Source of the DNA: CAZLMG01 sp964560765
GTDB lineage: Bacteria > Bdellovibrionota_B > Oligoflexia > Oligoflexales > CAZLMG01
Length of the DNA stretch: 64,000 bases
Direction of reading: 5' to 3'
NCBI GenBank assembly: GCA_964560765.1
Contig: CAZLMG010000013.1
Location: 1-64,000, forward strand
A program made the translations under genes and the position numbers. This document shows, in pieces, positions 18,131 through 27,751 of the stretch. The notes beneath the pieces were generated by a model. It made no database searches. It had not been told where the DNA came from and saw only the letters and a list, made by a program, of their open reading frames with translations. Within the stretch, counting starts at the first letter, position 1, and every line of letters starts with the position of its first letter.

Positions 18131-19231
18131 TTATCGGTCGAACTGCGAGATGACTCTGACAACTGCAAAGATCGGATCGGGCGGAGCATGCTGAATCTGG
18201 GCCATTTGCATCAGGGATGCTTGGTCGGCAAGTTGGCTAAGCGCCTCAAGTAAGGTGCCGCAATTTAATTCCGATTCGGGCAAAACTCTGGCCCATCCGT
18301 GGGCAGCAAAACACCTTGCATTGTCAATCTGATCGCCTCGACTACCTTGGACTAAGGGGATGAGTAGCATGGGTTTACGGAGCGCCAATACTTCAAAGAT
18401 ACTGTTGGCACCAGCACGGCCGACAATCAAATTAGCGGCCGCCATGAGGTGCGATAACTCTTCACGAACAAACTCAAATGGTGCGTAACCGGGCTTGGCT
18501 GGTGCTAACATTTTACCCCGTCCGGTCAGATGGATAACCCGATAGTGAGCAAGCAGTTGGTCAAGTGCTTCGATGACGGCTCGGTTGATTCGATCTGCCC
18601 CAGTGCTTCCCCCCATAATCAGCACGACGGGTTTCGAATCATCTTCGGTAAATGAACATATGGATAAACCAAGGCTCCTCTCACCCTGAAGTAGCTCGGC
18701 TCGCACGGGGGCACCTACGTATTCACCCCGATCCGCACTTATATATTTCTTGGTTTCAGGGAAGGTGTAGAGCAGACTGCGAGCAAATCGGGCAATGATC
18801 CGATTAGCTAACCCTGGAGTCAAATCCGACTCGTGAGAAACAACAGGAATTCGCAATAGCCATGCTGCCACGCAAACCGGCACGCTTACGAACCCACCCT
18901 TGGAAAATACAGCGAAGGGACGCAATCGACTTAGAATAAATAAGGACTGCACAAGGCCCCAGGAGACACGAAAAACATCGATAACGTTCTCCACAGAGAC
19001 ATAACGCCTTAACTTTCCTGCGGCAATGCAATGGAAGGGAATCCCCTCCTTCTGAATGATGTCGCGCTCAATGCCCTGCGAACCCAGGTAGTGTAAATCC
19101 CATCCCTGACGCTCAAACTCCTGGCGTAGGGCCAGATGTGGCATCACATGGCCTGCAGTACCACCGCCAGTTAGCACCAATCTTCGAAGCTTCTTATGCG
19201 AAGTGACAAGCGACAAGGTGCTGATCTCCAC
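18131..19231 (-). CDS. murG: MurG, lipid II-forming GlcNAc transferase
   Basis: Transfers GlcNAc from UDP-GlcNAc to lipid I on the inner face of the cytoplasmic membrane, giving lipid II. GT-B fold of up to 366 residues: the N-terminal glycine loop LTGGGTAGHVMPHLAL, then FSKGGFVSVP, IPVVSHESDLTPG, the second loop MGGSTGADRIN, and the donor-site region GRAGANSIFEVLALRKPMLLIP. The start is a GTG at 19231 without a clear ribosome-binding site, or a TTG at 19216 with GGAG nine bases upstream. It overlaps the end of oppF by 23-38 bp. Unusually, it is not beside ftsW, murC or other dcw genes. Confidence 0.95.
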   Translation of the reverse strand: MEISTLSLVTSHKKLRRLVLTGGGTAGHVMPHLALRQEFERQGWDLHYLGSQGIERDIIQKEGIPFHCIAAGKLRRYVSVENVIDVFRVSWGLVQSLFILSRLRPFAVFSKGGFVSVPVCVAAWLLRIPVVSHESDLTPGLANRIIARFARSLLYTFPETKKYISADRGEYVGAPVRAELLQGERSLGLSICSFTEDDSKPVVLIMGGSTGADRINRAVIEALDQLLAHYRVIHLTGRGKMLAPAKPGYAPFEFVREELSHLMAAANLIVGRAGANSIFEVLALRKPMLLIPLVQGSRGDQIDNARCFAAHGWARVLPESELNCGTLLEALSQLADQASLMQMAQIQHAPPDPIFAVVRVISQFDR

Positions 19232-20162
19232 TCAATTTCATGTCACGAAGCGCAGGCGCATCACTCCGGCAGCGAGCCTGAGCCAACGGGCAGCGGGTAT
19301 GAAATGTGCATCCGGCAGGAGGATTCACAGGGCTCGGTACGTCACCCTTCAAAGTCTCCGCCGGCTTGCGACCGTCAATATTCGGCACCGATGCGATCAA
19401 TGCCCGCGTGTAAGGGTGCAAAGGTCGAGAAAACAGCTCATCCGTTGCGCAGATCTCAACGATTTTTCCCAGATACATAACGGCGATGCGATGGCTAATA
19501 TGCTCAACGACGGCAAGATCATGCGCAATAAATAAAAATGACAGGCCCAGCTCTCGTCTTAAGTCGCACAACAAATTCAAGATTTGCGCCTGAATGGAGA
19601 CATCCAAAGCACTTACCGGCTCATCGGCAACAACCAACTTTGGCTTCAGGGCGATCGCCCGTGCGATGCCAATCCTCTGTCGCTGCCCACCCGAAAACTC
19701 GTGCGGCCGTTTCGAAAGTGCTTCCTCACCCAGCCCCACCTTGTCCAGCAACTGGCGAACATGAGCATCAATCTCCTTCTCATCCGTCAACCTGTGAATT
19801 CTAAAGGGCTCCGCCAAAATATCGCGAACCTTCATTCGCGGATTCAGCGAAGCAAAGGGATCCTGAAATACAATCTGCATCTCTTTGCGGAGCTCCCGTA
19901 ACTCACTAGGCGGTAGCCCTTGCAGTGACCGTTGATTCAGAAATACCTGACCAGATGTCGGCTCAATCAGCCGCAAAATGCTCTTCCCAAGAGTTGACTT
20001 TCCACAGCCTGACTCGCCGACGATTCCTAGCGTTTCTCCTGCCTGAAGGTGGAAGCTCACATCATTAACAGCCATGACTCTTGGTAATGCACCAAAAACT
20101 GATCGCCGCTGCACAGTGTATGACTTGACCAAGTTACGGACCGTCAGCAAAGGCTCGCTCAT
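19194..20162 (-). CDS. oppF: Oligopeptide ABC transporter ATPase, OppF type
   Basis: About 322 residues. The ATP-binding cassette is complete: Walker A GESGCGKST, Q-loop IVFQDPFASLNPRM, signature FSGGQRQRIGIARA, Walker B LVVADEPVSALD, and the switch His of FIAHDLAVV. The C-terminal oligopeptide/dipeptide domain has its conserved cysteines (GCTFHTRCPLAQARC), where many members hold an iron-sulfur cluster. The ATG at 20162 overlaps the oppD stop in TGATG, so the upstream extension to 20192 is rejected. It would pair with OppD to power peptide uptake, but no permease or binding-protein gene is nearby. Confidence 0.93.
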   Translation of the reverse strand: MSEPLLTVRNLVKSYTVQRRSVFGALPRVMAVNDVSFHLQAGETLGIVGESGCGKSTLGKSILRLIEPTSGQVFLNQRSLQGLPPSELRELRKEMQIVFQDPFASLNPRMKVRDILAEPFRIHRLTDEKEIDAHVRQLLDKVGLGEEALSKRPHEFSGGQRQRIGIARAIALKPKLVVADEPVSALDVSIQAQILNLLCDLRRELGLSFLFIAHDLAVVEHISHRIAVMYLGKIVEICATDELFSRPLHPYTRALIASVPNIDGRKPAETLKGDVPSPVNPPAGCTFHTRCPLAQARCRSDAPALRDMKLSGDQHLVACHFA

Positions 20163-21139
20163 CACCTCGCCTCCGAAACAAGTCGCCAGCAATCTGCTGC
20201 GTGATGCTCACTTATCAAACCCCGTGGCGGCACTTCCGCGGAACATCGATCCAACACGACTGGACAGCGCCCTGCAAAGCGGCAGCCAAGAGGAAATCTA
20301 CCAATCGCTGGCACTGTGCCCGGGATGGCCGCAAGACGCTCAACACGCGCTCCAAGGCGGGGCATGGAGCCCAACAAAGCGTTTGTATATGGATGCTGCG
20401 CAGAATTGAGGACCTCGTGGACAGCACCCTGCTCAACAATTTTTCCACCATACATAACCAGAACGCGACGACAGTTCTGCGCAACGACTCCCAAATCATG
20501 CGACACAAGCAGCAAAGCCATTCCCATTTCCTGCTGCAACTGATGAATCAGCTCCAAAATTTGCGCTTGAATTGTCACGTCCAAGGCTGTGGTCGGCTCA
20601 TCTGCAAGCAAAAGCTTTGGGCGGCATGCTAAGGCCATAGCGATCATGACCCTCTGTCGCATTCCGCCCGATAACTGGTGCGGATAGTCATGAACCCGCT
20701 GGGCCGCATCTGGTATCTTGACCAACTCTAGCGCTCGAATCGACTCTCGCCGCGCATCATGACGTGATAAACCACGATGTAGGCGCAATACTTCAGCAAT
20801 TTGCTCACCAATTGAAAAGACCGGGTTCAGTGACGTCATCGGCTCTTGGAAGATCATACTGATCTCTCGCCCTCTGACGCCACGCATTTCACCTTCAGAG
20901 ATTGCCGTCAACTCGCGACCAGAAAATACAACGCTGCCAGAATCAATTCGCGCAGAACCAGACGCCAAGAGTCGCAAGATGGCAAGACAGGTGACGCTCT
21001 TACCTGACCCGGATTCACCAACTAAGCCCACAGCCTCACCAGCGGCAACGCTCAAAGACAGCGAATCAATGGCTCGAACCCATTCTCCTCTAATAGAAAA
21101 TGAAACTGAAAGATCTCTAATTTCCAGAAGCATGGTCAA
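20162..21139 (-). CDS. oppD: Oligopeptide ABC transporter ATPase, OppD type
   Basis: 325 residues with the full ATPase set: Walker [11 protein letters not shown]-loop [13 protein letters not shown], signature [14 protein letters not shown], Walker [13 protein letters not shown] and the H-loop [10 protein letters not shown]. The C-terminal domain has [15 protein letters not shown] cysteines. The start is a TTG at 21139 with GGAG upstream, or the ATG six bases later. It is partner to the coupled oppF. The pair sits inside an envelope/translation gene series next to murG rather than with transporter membrane subunits, so the rest of the transporter must lie elsewhere. Confidence 0.93.
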   Translation of the reverse strand: MTMLLEIRDLSVSFSIRGEWVRAIDSLSLSVAAGEAVGLVGESGSGKSVTCLAILRLLASGSARIDSGSVVFSGRELTAISEGEMRGVRGREISMIFQEPMTSLNPVFSIGEQIAEVLRLHRGLSRHDARRESIRALELVKIPDAAQRVHDYPHQLSGGMRQRVMIAMALACRPKLLLADEPTTALDVTIQAQILELIHQLQQEMGMALLLVSHDLGVVAQNCRRVLVMYGGKIVEQGAVHEVLNSAQHPYTNALLGSMPRLGARVERLAAIPGTVPAIGRFPLGCRFAGRCPVVLDRCSAEVPPRGLISEHHAADCWRLVSEAR

Positions 21140-21166
21140 GGGATAAACTCTCCACCATCTAGTTCA

Positions 21167-21625
21167 TCAGAACAACTGCTCAGAAGCGGGATAATGCGTA
21201 TCAATTGCATCTCTGACCACGGAAGATTCCGCAACGGCCAAGTGCACGCGACAGCCTGTGAACTTTGCGACCCTCTCGATCGTATCACCGCATGTTGGAT
21301 CAGCAAACACCACCAACAGCGCGGATCGCCCCGAACTGGCGAAACTTAGAGGAATAGCGCGCATCTCCCGTGCGCGTGCGAACGGCAGCATTGACATCGC
21401 CTCTGGGTCAATCGCGATACTTGGCAATTCCTCATAGTGTGGAATAGCGAGGATCCGCGACAAGCTCTTTGACAAGTCTCGCTCAGACACCACACTAGTT
21501 TCCAGCAACGCATCAAATTCGGAAATGCTCCACTGTCGAGAAAAATCAGCCACGAGTGAAGCGCTGACCTCTGAAAGAACTCTGTCGCTCAGCAAGGCAC
21601 GCATAATAGAGGAATATTCAGCCAT
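21167..21625 (-). CDS. Stand-alone MshEN/T2SSE_N-like domain protein
   Basis: 152 residues that look like a single N-terminal domain of type II secretion/type IV pilus assembly ATPases: VVSERDLSKSLSRILAIPHYE, then LPFARAREMRAIPLSF, LLVVFADPT and a closing AIDTHY helix. No ATPase domain follows; the gene simply ends. Some MshEN domains bind cyclic di-GMP through RLGxxL repeats. Those repeats are not evident here, so nucleotide binding is uncertain. Its start overlaps the LolB-like gene by 8 bp and oppD follows 27 bp later. A role as a small adaptor or sensor is conjecture. Confidence 0.65.
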   Translation of the reverse strand: MAEYSSIMRALLSDRVLSEVSASLVADFSRQWSISEFDALLETSVVSERDLSKSLSRILAIPHYEELPSIAIDPEAMSMLPFARAREMRAIPLSFASSGRSALLVVFADPTCGDTIERVAKFTGCRVHLAVAESSVVRDAIDTHYPASEQLF

Positions 21626-22313
21626 TCAAATTCACCCAAAAAACTTGGTAATCTCCGAGTCCGGTAATAGATGCCGCCTTTGATCCATTCGCAGCCTCGA
21701 CACAGTAATCCACGGAATGCCAAATAAACCAGAGCCAGGATTTCCAGCGTATGGTGGCACAAAATGACTTGGCTGCGTCAGCTGCCCGACCCTTGAAGAC
21801 AAGGTCCACTTGGCGCCATCGATCTTCGCCAAAATAGCGGCGACTGTTCTTTGCACCTTCTACGGCCATGAGCTTTCCCTGCCAGGAATGAGGCAAGGAA
21901 AAACTGAGCAGGCAAGGAAGCTCCGACGCCATGATACCAGCAAAGGAGTTATCAACTATCAGCCGACCATGCCGATCCGCCTCAAACTCAGGGAGCTGGT
22001 TGGCCAAACCACCGGCCGCACGCATGGGTCCAGTGGACCCATCATAGGTCAAAGATACCAAAGTCGTTGCGATGGGTGTCAAAAGCTCCAACTTCCAGGA
22101 ATTCACGTCCGAGACCCACTCCAGGTCGGCGGCTCCTAAGAAGGCCGATCCGCGATGCAGCCGTACATTTGATACCCCCTCCAGCTGATTGCATGATGTG
22201 AAATACTCAGCAAGAGTGGCCGATACTGGAGTATCAATCACTTTTGGTCGCGAGGCGCATGCCGTAACGAATAGTGGAATACAAATCAGGATCCAAAGAA
22301 ACTTAGGAGCCAT
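21618..22313 (-). CDS. Outer-membrane lipoprotein, possibly LolB-like
   Basis: 231 residues beginning with a signal peptide and lipobox (LFVTAC, Cys at residue 19). The mature part contains short beta-rich segments (VRLHRGSAFLGAADLEWVS, WKLELLTPIATTLVSLTYDG) that resemble LolB and related lipocalin-like carriers of lipoproteins. It overlaps the upstream TPR lipoprotein gene by 11 bp. In many betaproteobacteria lolB also lies directly behind a TPR-protein gene, so the context agrees with the weak sequence resemblance. An unrelated lipoprotein is an alternative. Confidence 0.55.
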   Translation of the reverse strand: MAPKFLWILICIPLFVTACASRPKVIDTPVSATLAEYFTSCNQLEGVSNVRLHRGSAFLGAADLEWVSDVNSWKLELLTPIATTLVSLTYDGSTGPMRAAGGLANQLPEFEADRHGRLIVDNSFAGIMASELPCLLSFSLPHSWQGKLMAVEGAKNSRRYFGEDRWRQVDLVFKGRAADAAKSFCATIRWKSWLWFIWHSVDYCVEAANGSKAASITGLGDYQVFWVNLNG

Positions 22314-24066
22314 TATTTTTCAGATCCTGAAAGCGCTTGTGAATTCTATCGCGGTCCCGCACATCAAGCTCTGTCTTGACCGCCTTCTCATAAAACTCAA
22401 TCGCTCGACTCTGATCACCCCGCTTCCAAAAGACCTCACCCAAATGCTCCAAAATAACTCCTTCTTCCGGGGCCAAAGCCAATGCCTGCATAAGTGTCGC
22501 TTCAGCTTTCACTAGGTCGCCACGCTGAAAATAGACCCAACCAAGCGAGTCTAAATAATAGGCATCGTTTGGCTTGATTTGCAGAGCTCGCTTGATCAGC
22601 TCCTCCGCTTCCGCAAGATTCTCCCCTCGCTCGGCATACAAGTATCCCAGGAAATTGAATGCTGCGCTATTCTGGGTATCCACCTTGATGACTTGGCGCA
22701 TCGTGGCGATACAGTCATCTATTCTGCCGCCCTTCTCCTGATAGACGCCGACCATAAACAGAAGCCGATGCTTGTCTCCATGAGTTTTGTAGCCGCGTCG
22801 CAGAGTCGTAACAGCTTCATCAAACTTCTTCTGCTCTCCCTGAATGCTGGCCTGAAGGAGAAAGACTTCCCAGTGCACATCCGGAACCTTCAGCAGCTCC
22901 GCAACTGCAAACTCGGCCTCGGCGTACCTCTTAAGCTCCTTGAGCACAAAACCACGCCTAAGGTCTGCAGCAGATTTTAGGGATGGCTCGCCATCGACCT
23001 GTACGTACAAAGCCAAGGCCTCCTCAAGCTTCCCGAGCCGCTCCTTAGTGACGCCCAGCATATAGACAATTCTTTCGGAGTCGGGCAATCGCCGAAGGAG
23101 TGAGGCCAAAATTTGCTCGGCTTCGCCAAATCGCCCAAGCTCCCACAGCAAAAAAGCCTTTTGCATGGCGATGCCTGGCTTATCTTCCTCACCAGGGGTA
23201 GATATTTCACCAAGAAGGCCGAGGGCCTGCTCAAGGTCACCCAGTTGACGATAGATTTCCACCAGCCTCGCCATCAGTTCATCGTTGCTTGGATTCATGC
23301 GATAGAGTTGCTCATACAAGGCGACGGCATCGGCAGAACGACCATTAAATTCAAGAGCTAGTGCGTAGAGCAAAATGAGTTCTGGATTAGAAGACTGAAG
23401 CTCATACGCACCGCGAGCTGGTTCGATAGCTGATGCTCGAGGACCGTGCACCAAATACAGCTTGGTCAATGCCACCAGACCCGCAATCGACGACGGACTT
23501 ACGCTTAGAAGTCTCTTGGCCCAATCGATGGCAAGTCCCGCCGCATTATTCCGCTGTAGGACTTCAATCAAACTCAAATACGCAAGCTCATTTTCGCGCT
23601 CGAGGTCAATAGCGATCTCAATTTCGACAGCTGCCTTATCGAACTCGCCAGTTCGCGCCAAAAGTTGGCCGTACAATAATCGCAATTCACTCGACTGCGG
23701 ATAGAGCAGCACCATTCTCTTCGCATCTGGCAGCGCTGTCTCGGGTGTCTCGGCGATGGCCTCACTGGCAATCAACTTACTGCCCAAAAAGGGATTGGGA
23801 TCCAAGTTGTAGGATGCTTCGAGTAATTTTCGACTCTGCCCCAAGTCTCCCGACATTCCCGCATATTCAGCGACGATATAGTAATATGACGCCTGAGCTT
23901 GACGCTGCTGTGGCGACCAGAGAAACTGGGGAACGCCTGCATCACCCTCGGGATCGATAGCAATGGGCGGATTTTCGCCGTCGACAAACTGCTGCTTCGG
24001 ATCACTAGGGGTCGTTCGGCATTGGGCCAACCCGAGGGTAAGAGCTAAGAGAATTGGAACCCGCAT
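22303..24066 (-). CDS. TPR-repeat lipoprotein
   Basis: About 587 residues. The frame is open to 24093, but the ATG at 24066 (MRVPILLALTLGLAQC) gives a compact signal peptide ending in the lipobox LAQC. The rest is nearly all tetratricopeptide-like helical repeats, for example YYLDSLGWVYFQRGDLVKAEATL and VILEHLGEVFWKRGDQSRAIEFY near the C-terminus. These form protein-binding solenoids. It is probably periplasm-facing and anchored by lipid. It overlaps the LolB-like gene, suggesting joint work in lipoprotein or envelope assembly. Confidence 0.85.
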   Translation of the reverse strand: MRVPILLALTLGLAQCRTTPSDPKQQFVDGENPPIAIDPEGDAGVPQFLWSPQQRQAQASYYYIVAEYAGMSGDLGQSRKLLEASYNLDPNPFLGSKLIASEAIAETPETALPDAKRMVLLYPQSSELRLLYGQLLARTGEFDKAAVEIEIAIDLERENELAYLSLIEVLQRNNAAGLAIDWAKRLLSVSPSSIAGLVALTKLYLVHGPRASAIEPARGAYELQSSNPELILLYALALEFNGRSADAVALYEQLYRMNPSNDELMARLVEIYRQLGDLEQALGLLGEISTPGEEDKPGIAMQKAFLLWELGRFGEAEQILASLLRRLPDSERIVYMLGVTKERLGKLEEALALYVQVDGEPSLKSAADLRRGFVLKELKRYAEAEFAVAELLKVPDVHWEVFLLQASIQGEQKKFDEAVTTLRRGYKTHGDKHRLLFMVGVYQEKGGRIDDCIATMRQVIKVDTQNSAAFNFLGYLYAERGENLAEAEELIKRALQIKPNDAYYLDSLGWVYFQRGDLVKAEATLMQALALAPEEGVILEHLGEVFWKRGDQSRAIEFYEKAVKTELDVRDRDRIHKRFQDLKNNGS

Positions 24067-24175
24067 GGAAACCGCCATTATGCTATCGGACATTCTCCGG
24101 CAATTTTATGACAGGCCCTGCTAAAAGGCAAAATCAAGCTGCGAAAGGGCAAAGCCGAGCAATTCTTGCTTGCTT

Positions 24176-24973
24176 TCAAGAAAGCGCTAGGACGAAGCTA
24201 TGCTGGCGCTGATCCAAAACCGAGTCCAGACCTGACTCGTCATATAGCACGCGCACTAAAGTTAACCCGCTTGCCGGCGCAGTCCGACCAATCGAGGCTC
24301 GGTCACGCGCAGCAATCAGGTTTTGAATTGGAGCAATACCGGGCCGACCTGCCCCCAAATCGACGAGTGAACCAGTCAAACTTCGGATCATTTGCTTCAG
24401 GAATCCCTCGCCGCGAAACCAAAGCTCTACGAGGGGCCCCTTTTCAATCATCCGCACTTCAAAAATTTCGCGAACTGTGGTTTTTACGCTAGCATCTACT
24501 GAGCAAAACGCCTCGAAATCATGGCGTCCGCGGCAAAACTCCAATTCTCGACTCACTATACCAAGATTCATAGGCCAATTGACCCGCCAAACGATGGGCC
24601 TCAAGAGTGGATGTATGGGGTCAGCTAGCCATAGTCGATAACAATAGATCTTACTCTTAGCCGAGCGAATGGGATGAAAATCAGGATCGGCCTCTTCAAA
24701 TTGTAGTACGGCCACATCTTCAGGCAGCAAGGCACGTAAAGACCGCAATGCCCTTATCGGTTCGAGAGGGTGCGCAGATTTTACAGTACAGACTTGCCCG
24801 TCAGCATGGACACCAGCATCTGTCCGGGATGCCCCGACAACCCGCACCGGCTCTCGCATTATAGTTGCGAAAGCACGCTCAAGTAACGCCTGGACGGTCT
24901 CGCCAGCCGCCTGAATTTGCCACCCCTGATATGTGGTACCAAGATAGGCAACGCGCATCTTATAGTAGTACAT
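24176..24973 (-). CDS. truA: tRNA pseudouridine(38-40) synthase TruA
   Basis: Isomerises uridines at positions 38-40 of the tRNA anticodon stem-loop. 265 residues, usual length. The N-terminus has VAYLGTTYQGWQIQ. The catalytic aspartate lies in GASRTDAGVHADGQV near residue 53, and FCRGRHDFEAFC plus FRGEGFLKQMIRSLTGSLVDLGAGR form the C-terminal half. An ATG five codons inside (24958) is a possible alternative start. It is part of the minus-strand series but set off by small gaps on both sides. Confidence 0.96.
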   Translation of the reverse strand: MYYYKMRVAYLGTTYQGWQIQAAGETVQALLERAFATIMREPVRVVGASRTDAGVHADGQVCTVKSAHPLEPIRALRSLRALLPEDVAVLQFEEADPDFHPIRSAKSKIYCYRLWLADPIHPLLRPIVWRVNWPMNLGIVSRELEFCRGRHDFEAFCSVDASVKTTVREIFEVRMIEKGPLVELWFRGEGFLKQMIRSLTGSLVDLGAGRPGIAPIQNLIAARDRASIGRTAPASGLTLVRVLYDESGLDSVLDQRQHSFVLALS

Positions 24974-24999
24974 ACCCTCTCGAAGGAATTCGGTGCAGA

Positions 25000-25857
25000 T
25001 TACATTTCAAAAGTAAAATGCAGACCGTAGGAAACTCGGCTCAACAGGATACCCTTGTCGTCTGTGGCTGTTACGTACTCAACAGAGGGCGAAAGATTAA
25101 CAGTCCGAATTCCCAGAGCGTCGGTCAGGCCGCCACGAGATGTCGAATCCAACCAATTCAACTGCAAATTAAGAGCCCCACCGATCACAGTCCCATTTTT
25201 AAATCCCTTGTTCACAAATGGCTTCACATCTGCCGAGGCAGAAGCCTCCTCTCCCGACGTATCCTCCCGAAGCTCTTGCCAAAAGGTCCGCTCGAATCCC
25301 CACCATCCTGAAAGAGTAGCCCATTTCCAAGGCAAGATGGGAGCGTTCCCGACAATGACGATCTGAGCAGGAACCATCGTGAAGGTGACGTCTGACTCGC
25401 CTTCCAATTCGATGTCAGACTCATCGGTACCACTACCAGCTGCCGACCCAGAATCATTGTATAAGCCAAATCGCACGCCAATTCCCAAAGTCGCGTACCA
25501 AGAGAAGAAAAAGTGATCGACGGAAAAAGTAGGATAGATGGACTCTCGACCGTAAAAATCATCGTACAATTCATTATCCGTGAATTTTGGACGACTGACC
25601 CCGATTCCGACCATAGTACTGCCAAAGTAACTTGAATTGCTTTCAGAGCTTGAGCTTGATCGTAGCGAAACTCGCTGTTCAGCGGGACTCTGCGTTTCAC
25701 TTGGCGACGCTATTGGTTCATCGGTGGGCACCGCAGTTGGCTGAGTCACGTCCACTTCGGAAAAAGAATCCTGCGCATGTGCAAGGGAGGTCCCATATAT
25801 CAACACCAAACAAGATAAAGCGGAACGTGCCAGTTTAGGTATTGCAGCCATGCCCAC
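25000..25857 (-). CDS. Outer-membrane beta-barrel protein, hypothetical
   Basis: 285 residues. A standard signal peptide ends in AHA-QD near residue 29, followed by a Pro/Thr/Ser-rich linker and a Ser-rich stretch. The remaining about 200 residues alternate hydrophobic and polar positions in strand-length runs (STMVGIGVSRP, WYATLGIGVRFGLYND, VSYGLHFTFEM), typical of a small outer-membrane barrel. The start is GTG at 25857, overlapping the asd stop in TAGTG, or the ATG at 25851. Specific function unknown. Confidence 0.65.
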   Translation of the reverse strand: MGMAAIPKLARSALSCLVLIYGTSLAHAQDSFSEVDVTQPTAVPTDEPIASPSETQSPAEQRVSLRSSSSSESNSSYFGSTMVGIGVSRPKFTDNELYDDFYGRESIYPTFSVDHFFFSWYATLGIGVRFGLYNDSGSAAGSGTDESDIELEGESDVTFTMVPAQIVIVGNAPILPWKWATLSGWWGFERTFWQELREDTSGEEASASADVKPFVNKGFKNGTVIGGALNLQLNWLDSTSRGGLTDALGIRTVNLSPSVEYVTATDDKGILLSRVSYGLHFTFEM

Positions 25858-26867
25858 TATGCCCCCATCAGTAATGCAAGAATTCTGACTGCATTGGTGG
25901 CAGCCCCAACCATGAGATTATCCGCTACGTTCCAAAACAAGCAGCGATTTGCCGAGGCCGCGCCGTACGGAAGGCGAATGCGAGAAATAAACACTTCACG
26001 CTGGTCTCGACAAATACTCAACCCCGGCAATTGAGAATAGTCTGCTGCCTCGCTCACGATGACGCTCGGCGCCTGCTGCCAAGTACCTACGAGACTCTGG
26101 ACCGTCATAGCCTTGTTAGTTTCCAGTAACACGGATTCCCCGTGCCCTACCAAGGTCGGAACTCGAATTGTCGTTGCCATTACGTCCAGTTCTGGCATGC
26201 CTAAAATTTTGCGAGACTCAAGAACGATCTTTATCTCTTCAAAGCAATGACCCTGAGCGTCGAGAGTATCAATCGCGGGAATCAAATCAAAGGCTATTGG
26301 CTTCGGTAACTTTTCTGGCACGACGCGCTCGCCTGCCAGATGCGCCCTCGTCTGCTGCAGAAGGTCGGACATGCCCTGTTGGCCAGCACCAGATACAGAC
26401 TGATAGGAGGAGACAACGACGGACTTTAAACCAAACTGATCTGCAATTGGCTTCAAACACAGAACGAGTTGAATCGTACTGCAATTTGGATTGGCAATAA
26501 TGCGTGGACCCTTCCGAGATAGCGCTACATCGCCATTTACCTCGGGAACAATAAGATCGACATCTGCTGCCATGCGCCACGCACTGCTGTTATCTATGAC
26601 CATCGCGCCCGCAGCAACCATCTCAGGTGCATGCTGCCGCGAAAATGCTCCGCCAGCACTCATCAGTACGTAATCAACGTCGCGGATATGCTCAGCAGAA
26701 TATGCCAGAACCGGAACCTGGCTACCGCAAAACACTAGTTCTTGTCCCGCCGAGCGTTCGGATGCAAACAGGGATAATTTGTCGACTCGGCCTGCAAAAA
26801 ATTCCAGTTCGCTGAGTAAGCGACGTCCAACTGCTCCCGTAGCCCCAACAATGGCGACATGCGTCAC
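25857..26867 (-). CDS. asd: Aspartate-semialdehyde dehydrogenase
   Basis: Reduces aspartyl phosphate to aspartate semialdehyde with NADPH, feeding lysine/diaminopimelate, threonine and methionine. 336 residues. The nucleotide-binding loop VAIVGATGAVGRRLL is at the start, the active-site cysteine is in NPNCSTIQL, and the conserved VSSYQSVSGAGQQGM and FDLIPAIDT segments follow. Its ATG overlaps the pssA stop (ATGA), and its stop overlaps the next gene. Its diaminopimelate product links it to the surrounding cell-wall genes. Confidence 0.96.
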   Translation of the reverse strand: MTHVAIVGATGAVGRRLLSELEFFAGRVDKLSLFASERSAGQELVFCGSQVPVLAYSAEHIRDVDYVLMSAGGAFSRQHAPEMVAAGAMVIDNSSAWRMAADVDLIVPEVNGDVALSRKGPRIIANPNCSTIQLVLCLKPIADQFGLKSVVVSSYQSVSGAGQQGMSDLLQQTRAHLAGERVVPEKLPKPIAFDLIPAIDTLDAQGHCFEEIKIVLESRKILGMPELDVMATTIRVPTLVGHGESVLLETNKAMTVQSLVGTWQQAPSVIVSEAADYSQLPGLSICRDQREVFISRIRLPYGAASANRCLFWNVADNLMVGAATNAVRILALLMGA

Positions 26868-27751
26868 GGACGAGACTCCTTTGGTTGCGTACTGGAAACA
26901 TCCACGTCGTCAACCGGATCGATGACAGAGTCATCACCGGCGACTGGAGTAAAAATCTCATCGTCATCGACGGCCTTCTTCCAACCCAGGACCCACTCTA
27001 TCGGTCCACTGATGGCATACAGAACGAACAACGAGAACCCGAGAAACTCAGGCGCATAGGCGATCAAGCCGGCTATGAGCACCGCCAAGACCAAAAGTCG
27101 AAACGGCTTTACGAAAGTCACGTGAAGTAGCTTATGTGAACGAAAAGCCAGATTGCTGACCATGAGGAGAGCCAGCCCAGGTGCCGCAACAAGTAGAAAA
27201 CCTCGACGCCATTCGGGAGCCGTAAAAAAAGTCTCGAGTAATCGTAAAAGTTCTGGAATCTCTTCCGACTTCAGGCCGAACTCCGCAGCAGTCGCTACAT
27301 AACAGGCGACGACTCCAGCAGCCATCGGAATAGGCAATCCAGTGAAGTCTCCAGATGCCTTTCCAATTGAGCTTTGTACGTTAAAGCGAGCCAAGCGCAA
27401 TGCGCCGCATGCGAGAAAGAGGAAACAAAAAATCCAACCAATGCGTCCTGCTGCCGACAAACCAAACTCATACATCAAGAAGGCGGGCGCCAAGCCAAAG
27501 GAAAGCAGGTCGCAGAGGGAGTCATACTGCACTCCGAATTCGGAAGTTCCGCCGGTCAGGCGCGCTACGCGGCCATCGAGAACGTCAAATACTGCAGCCA
27601 ATAAGATTGCAGAGGCGGCCCATTTGTAGTCGCCCTGTAAGCACTTCACGACTGAAAAAAATCCAAAGAACAAATTACCTGTGGTTATCAAGTTCGGCAG
27701 CACATACACCGCTCCACCCAACCGCCGCTTTTTCAGCAACATCTGCGCCAC
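26864..27751 (-). CDS. pssA: CDP-diacylglycerol-serine O-phosphatidyltransferase
   Basis: An integral membrane enzyme that makes phosphatidylserine, the precursor of phosphatidylethanolamine. 295 residues. The CDP-alcohol phosphotransferase signature is intact: FDVLDGRVARLTG, then YDSLCDLLSFG, giving the D..DG.AR...D...D pattern. Several hydrophobic helices follow, and the C-terminal tail is acidic. The GTG start overlaps the tsaB stop in TAGTG. It shares a series with cdsA, which makes its CDP-diacylglycerol substrate. Confidence 0.94.
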   Translation of the reverse strand: MAQMLLKKRRLGGAVYVLPNLITTGNLFFGFFSVVKCLQGDYKWAASAILLAAVFDVLDGRVARLTGGTSEFGVQYDSLCDLLSFGLAPAFLMYEFGLSAAGRIGWIFCFLFLACGALRLARFNVQSSIGKASGDFTGLPIPMAAGVVACYVATAAEFGLKSEEIPELLRLLETFFTAPEWRRGFLLVAAPGLALLMVSNLAFRSHKLLHVTFVKPFRLLVLAVLIAGLIAYAPEFLGFSLFVLYAISGPIEWVLGWKKAVDDDEIFTPVAGDDSVIDPVDDVDVSSTQPKESRP

